DNA of 9,406 nucleotides. Source: OMOG01 sp041485845 (lineage in GTDB: Bacteria > Acidobacteriota > Terriglobia > Bryobacterales > Bryobacteraceae). The notes beneath the pieces are model-generated. The model was not told the DNA's origin and did no database searches. It saw nothing but the letters and a program-made list of their open reading frames with translations. Position numbers and translations under genes: made by a program. Position 1 is the stretch's first letter. Each line of letters starts with the position of its first letter. This document shows, piece by piece, positions 6,931-9,406 of this stretch. Where the stretch lies: assembly GCA_041485845.1 (NCBI GenBank), contig JBGPKH010000343.1:1-9406 (forward strand). Reading direction: 5' to 3'.

Positions 6931-7043
6931 GAGGTAACCCGGACGCGCATGCTCCCGACCGCACTCACGAGCGCATTAGTGAGAACTTCCCCCGGGCGCC
7001 GTGCCCCCCTCACATGGATAAGCGGAAATGGCTGGCGCAAACT

Positions 7044-7143
7044 ACCATCTCGTGGATTTTCTGCGAAGGTTGGCGCGCCCCGCCGTCCTACCTGGGGTAA
7101 TTCGGGGAGTGCCGTTGCCTGCCACCGTTGTGATGATTCCTCC
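7044..7143 (-). pseudogene. Decayed NHL-repeat fragment
   Basis: The minus strand from 7143 reads GGIITTVAGNGTP, the characteristic opening of NHL-repeat proteins in Solibacter-like genomes (normally followed by GFSGDGGPATSAQLNNP). Downstream the expected pieces appear only with frame changes: a GAC-GGC-GGG (DGG) triplet in one frame, then GAPTFAENPRDG in another, ending near 7044. At least two small indels would be needed to restore a repeat unit. No other NHL units are present. The segment overlaps the longer open frame described for 6903-7403, in another phase. It is best seen as a scrap moved in by recombination. Confidence 0.45.
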
Positions 7144-7414
7144 ACTACTTGAGAAAAGCCGGTGAACGCACCGCTGCCTCCTGAAATGGCGGTGCTGGGG
7201 TTGACCAGGCGGTCGAAGGTTTGAAGGTTCCCCGCGGTCAAGGCCGGGGAAACGGCCAGTGTCAGAAGCATCGCCAGAAAACCGGTAATGCCTCGCATGC
7301 CCAACTTCGGAGTTGGCGTCGCTCCCGCTGCCCAAGCGATAGCCGATGTATTCATGTTGCCCCCCAGTGAGTGTTTGAGCCCGGGCCATCGGACCCATTG
7401 CATTCACCAGGAGA

Positions 7415-7759
7415 CCAGGGCGCGCCCCATATTGCCTGATCGATTCACTTTTTTCGCGGACTGGAGCCGGCCGCTTTATTGGCGGCCTTCGCGGAGAGAA
7501 CGGACGAGACTCCGAACCGTTTGAGACTGGGGATTCTGTTCCGCCAGCTTCTTCAATTCCGTAGCGGCATCCTCGAGCAACCCGGCCTGCGCGAACAGGA
7601 CGCCTCGCGCCAGCGGAGACTGCGGCAATCGCTCCAGCCTCGACGACGTGACCGCGTCCACTACCAGGAATCGCGCGGGAGGCGCAGGCGGGCGCGGCGC
7701 AATCGTTTCACGGCCACCGCGCATGGCAGTCACCTGCCACACATATACGTGACCGCGGC
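7415..7759. repeat. Donor copy of the duplicated anti-sigma 3' segment
   Basis: This copy spans the last roughly 95 codons of the intact anti-sigma gene plus 61 nt beyond its stop. 7415-7534 and 7706-7759 recur in direct orientation at 5456-5574 and 5665-5718, and 7611-7700 recurs inverted at 5575-5664. A stem GGCCGC (7469-7474)/GCGGCC (7482-7487) with the stop codon in its loop is kept in both copies. Direct recombination between the two copies would remove about 1.96 kb including the unknown gene. Confidence 0.85.
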
Positions 7760-8525
7760 TGAGCGGCTGCCGCGGAATCCACGACGTGTCCTGCAGCGCT
7801 TCGCTCGACAGCACCGCTCCGGTCGTTTCATCCTGCAGCGTCGCGGTGTACTTCGCTCCGTCTAGCGCACTCCATCGCAAGTTGGGACGGTCGGAGAGCA
7901 CGGCGCCGCCGGCGGGGGAGAGCAGGCGAAATTCAGCGGGTTCGGCCAAGCCCATCAGTTGCTCCGGCGGCCCGGTCAGATCGCGCAGATTAGATGGAAG
8001 CGCGACGCGGCCATCCTTCAACGCACTGGCCACCAGTTCCCGCTGCTCGGGCGGCAGGGACTCCAAACCCGCGAGTCTACCGGACCGGTCCAGGCTCACC
8101 ACACCCGAGGAATCGCGGAGAGTGAACAGAGGCTGCCGGTTCTTCCGGTCCCCTCGCATCCAGAGTGCGCCAAGCGCCGCTACTACCGCGATCCCCGCCG
8201 CGACCGCTCCATACCAGTGCCAGTGCGGGCGTAACGGCTTCCAGTGCGCGGCGAACTCCCGCAGGTCTTGCACTTCGCCGCGGCACTGCGCACACCGCTC
8301 CAAATGAGAGGCCACCGCGCGTTGCTCGATCGTCTCCAGTTGTCCATCGACACAGGCTTGGAGCTGCTCTTCGGTGAGATGGTCCCGATCCCTGCGCACC
8401 CGCAGCCTGCGGCGGCACTCCGCGCAGTCTGCGATGTGATCGCCCAGACGCAGTAAATCGGCCTCCGGCATTTCACGCCGGCTGTAGCGGTCGATGTCGC
8501 GCTCCGTGAGGTGATCAGTCGTCAT
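7476..8525 (-). CDS. Membrane anti-sigma factor with two zinc-finger (zf-HC2/ZAS) motifs and an extracytoplasmic Fn3-like domain
   Basis: 349 residues from ATG 8525, chosen because GGAAAGGAAG precedes it by 6 nt. ATG 8555 would overlap the sigma gene by 14 nt and has no such site. Seen: two consecutive HxxxCxxC motifs, HIADCAEC (H30, C34, C37) and HLERCAQC (H74, C78, C81), each preceded by a short helix with the pattern HLTE--(I/L)--Y/CV. Then one transmembrane helix (about 104-123, YGAVAAGIAVVAALGALW), and an extracytoplasmic part with a beta domain (about 197-288) holding LLSPAGGAVLSDRPNLRWSA and VYVWQVTAMRGG, Fn3-like. The helical C-terminus (about 304-345) resembles one TPR-like hairpin. 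Known: ZAS-type anti-sigma factors bind and hold ECF sigma factors at the membrane until a signal arrives. It lies 16 nt downstream of the sigma gene, so the two are almost certainly cotranscribed and functionally paired. A doubled zinc motif is uncommon. Confidence 0.88.
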   Translation of the reverse strand: MTTDHLTERDIDRYSRREMPEADLLRLGDHIADCAECRRRLRVRRDRDHLTEEQLQACVDGQLETIEQRAVASHLERCAQCRGEVQDLREFAAHWKPLRPHWHWYGAVAAGIAVVAALGALWMRGDRKNRQPLFTLRDSSGVVSLDRSGRLAGLESLPPEQRELVASALKDGRVALPSNLRDLTGPPEQLMGLAEPAEFRLLSPAGGAVLSDRPNLRWSALDGAKYTATLQDETTGAVLSSEALQDTSWIPRQPLSRGHVYVWQVTAMRGGRETIAPRPPAPPARFLVVDAVTSSRLERLPQSPLARGVLFAQAGLLEDAATELKKLAEQNPQSQTVRSLVRSLREGRQ

Positions 8526-8541
8526 TGCCGGCTTCCTTTCC

Positions 8542-9406
8542 TTAGGAGGACGCATTGGCTCTCGATATTGGCTCTGTTCCGGCCGTGCGATTCCACAATC
8601 GCTTCCGGGCGGCGTTGCGCAAGTTGATTACCTGCTGGCGGGCGATTCCCAACCGTTCGGCGATGCGGTTATCCTCCAGGGGCAATCGATTCCACAGCGC
8701 GGCCAGTTCCCCGGCGCTCATTTCCAGCGCCTCGGCAATCTTGCGCAGGGACGCGGCGCCGGAGAGCAGGAAGAGGTCGATGCCATCGCCGCGCAGATTC
8801 AGCAGCAGGGACTGCCGCTGGCGAACCGGAAGGCCGCGGATCTCGTTCCAGAGATGTGCGGCAGCCTGCTGCTGCTGCAGAATCGCTTCCGGCGTGGGGC
8901 AGAGGTCCCGGCTTTCCTCGAGGACCGCGGTTTCCTCGCCGAAGTGGAGGGGCATGCCCCAGATCTCCGCCGACAAATCCACCACGGAGTCGAACTCCAA
9001 CGGCCCCCGCGAGAGAGCAAAGATGCGCCGCAAAAGCTCCGCCGGCGGCAGCTTGGCATCGCCTTCCAATTGCGCCGGCTGAGGAACGGTTCCCAACGCC
9101 GCCAGGCCTTTCCATGCGATCGCCCCGCACCACCACACGCGCGCCGCCGTTTCCCAGATCGCGTACCGCGGATCGTGGTTGAACACGTACCGAAGGCGGT
9201 TCCGAAGACGCCAGCGCTGCGGCCGCTTCCGGCGCAAATACCGGTGGCATGCATTGTGCGCTGCCATCCCCACGTAGTTTTCGTAACTTCGGATCGGATC
9301 GCCCGCGGACCCGGCCTTCAGATCCCGCAAGCGCACCATGAGTTCCATCTGGACCTCGGAGCAGACGTCATCCGCATCGGCGCAGCCGTATCCCAGGTTC
9401 CGCGCA
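8542..9406 (-). CDS. Sigma-70 family (ECF-like) RNA polymerase sigma factor with long linker, N-terminus outside the window
   Basis: The frame is open to the window edge: before the ATG at 9348 it reads ARNLGYGCADADDVCSEVQ, part of sigma region 2.2 (compare DAEDVVQEVF), so the gene starts beyond 9406 and ATG 9348 is not the start. 287 residues are visible. Region 2.3-2.4 follows (YENYVGMAAHNACHRYLRRK), resembling the usual ...IAHNACIDYLRR. Region 4 is at the C-terminal end: LPVRQRQSLLLNL, then LRKIAEALEMSAGELAALW and DNRIAERLGIARQQVINL followed by RNAARKRLW, a helix-turn-helix for -35 recognition. Between the two regions lie more than 110 residues, with a Trp-rich part (FNHDPRYAIWE, VWWCGAIAWKG). 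An ordinary ECF linker is some 20-50 residues. Region 4 also seems to hold two successive HTH-like units. Its partner is the downstream anti-sigma gene. Targets are not visible. Confidence 0.85.
   Translation of the reverse strand, partial: ARNLGYGCADADDVCSEVQMELMVRLRDLKAGSAGDPIRSYENYVGMAAHNACHRYLRRKRPQRWRLRNRLRYVFNHDPRYAIWETAARVWWCGAIAWKGLAALGTVPQPAQLEGDAKLPPAELLRRIFALSRGPLEFDSVVDLSAEIWGMPLHFGEETAVLEESRDLCPTPEAILQQQQAAAHLWNEIRGLPVRQRQSLLLNLRGDGIDLFLLSGAASLRKIAEALEMSAGELAALWNRLPLEDNRIAERLGIARQQVINLRNAARKRLWNRTAGTEPISRANASS

Larger units (their letters stand above)
6903..7298 (-). pseudogene. Signal-peptide fragment of a secreted repeat protein, read-through into unrelated sequence
   Basis: From ATG 7298 the minus strand gives MRGITGFLAMLLTLAVSPAL then TAGN, a clear signal peptide with cleavage after LTA near residue 22. 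It is followed by LQTFDRLVNPSTAISGGSGA and FTGFS. The last part matches the repeat motif of the fragment at 5719-5880 (NTLIPQGAGKFTGFG). After residue 48 (about 7155) similarity stops, and the frame runs through NHL debris into arbitrary sequence (QRWQATALPELPQV...) to a TGA at 6903-6905. It overlaps the start of the unknown gene by 13 nt. Longer starts exist at 7355 (MNTSAIAWAAG, preceded by a GGGGGG tract) and 7403. A short secreted peptide might still be made, and its translation could feed ribosomes to the downstream gene. The simplest view is a 5' fragment of a broken gene. Confidence 0.5.

Noticed and set aside
7448..7453. T-run (TTTTTT, also in the copy near 5490) as part of an intrinsic terminator
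   Set aside because: No GC-rich stem lies directly before it on the plus strand, and on the minus strand it is an A-run.
5456..7759. The repeat pair as ends of an insertion sequence or composite transposon
   Set aside because: The repeats are internal pieces of a cellular gene. There is no transposase, no terminal inverted repeat and no target-site duplication.

Overview
The window looks like chromosomal DNA from an acidobacterium of the Solibacter/Bryobacter type. This is inferred from high GC, a kinase fused to a WD40-like (PD40) propeller, a DUF4159 protein, an M28 peptidase, and a sigma factor paired with a large zinc-finger anti-sigma protein. No rRNA, tRNA, CRISPR array, transposase or integrase was seen.

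Left part, plus strand (1-5236), is dense and ordinary. It holds the 3' end of an isoprenylcysteine carboxyl methyltransferase-like membrane protein, a secreted M28 zinc peptidase, a transmembrane Ser/Thr kinase with an extracytoplasmic PD40 propeller, and a secreted DUF4159 protein. Two perfect GC-rich palindromes of similar core sequence sit in the two gaps around the peptidase gene. A good sigma70-like promoter lies directly before the DUF4159 gene and would give an almost leaderless mRNA.

Middle part (5237-7475) is a gene graveyard around one intact gene, all readable on the minus strand. From left to right it holds: a frameshifted scrap of a Ser/Thr kinase; a rearranged copy of the end of the neighbouring anti-sigma gene, whose core is inverted; a fragment of a secreted repeat protein; an intact 327-residue gene of unknown function with a strong ribosome binding site and locally low GC; a decayed NHL-repeat scrap; and a signal-peptide-bearing fragment of the same kind of secreted repeat protein. 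The two anti-sigma-derived copies are in direct orientation about 2 kb apart and bracket the unknown gene.

Right part, minus strand (7476-9406), is a sigma/anti-sigma operon: a sigma-70 family factor running off the window edge, followed 16 nt later by a membrane anti-sigma factor with two HxxxCxxC zinc motifs, one transmembrane helix and an Fn3-like plus helical extracytoplasmic part.

The main points of interest are the mosaic duplication with an inverted core, the unknown gene it brackets, and the unusual long-linker sigma factor with its double-zinc-finger partner. No complete new system can be demonstrated from sequence alone.
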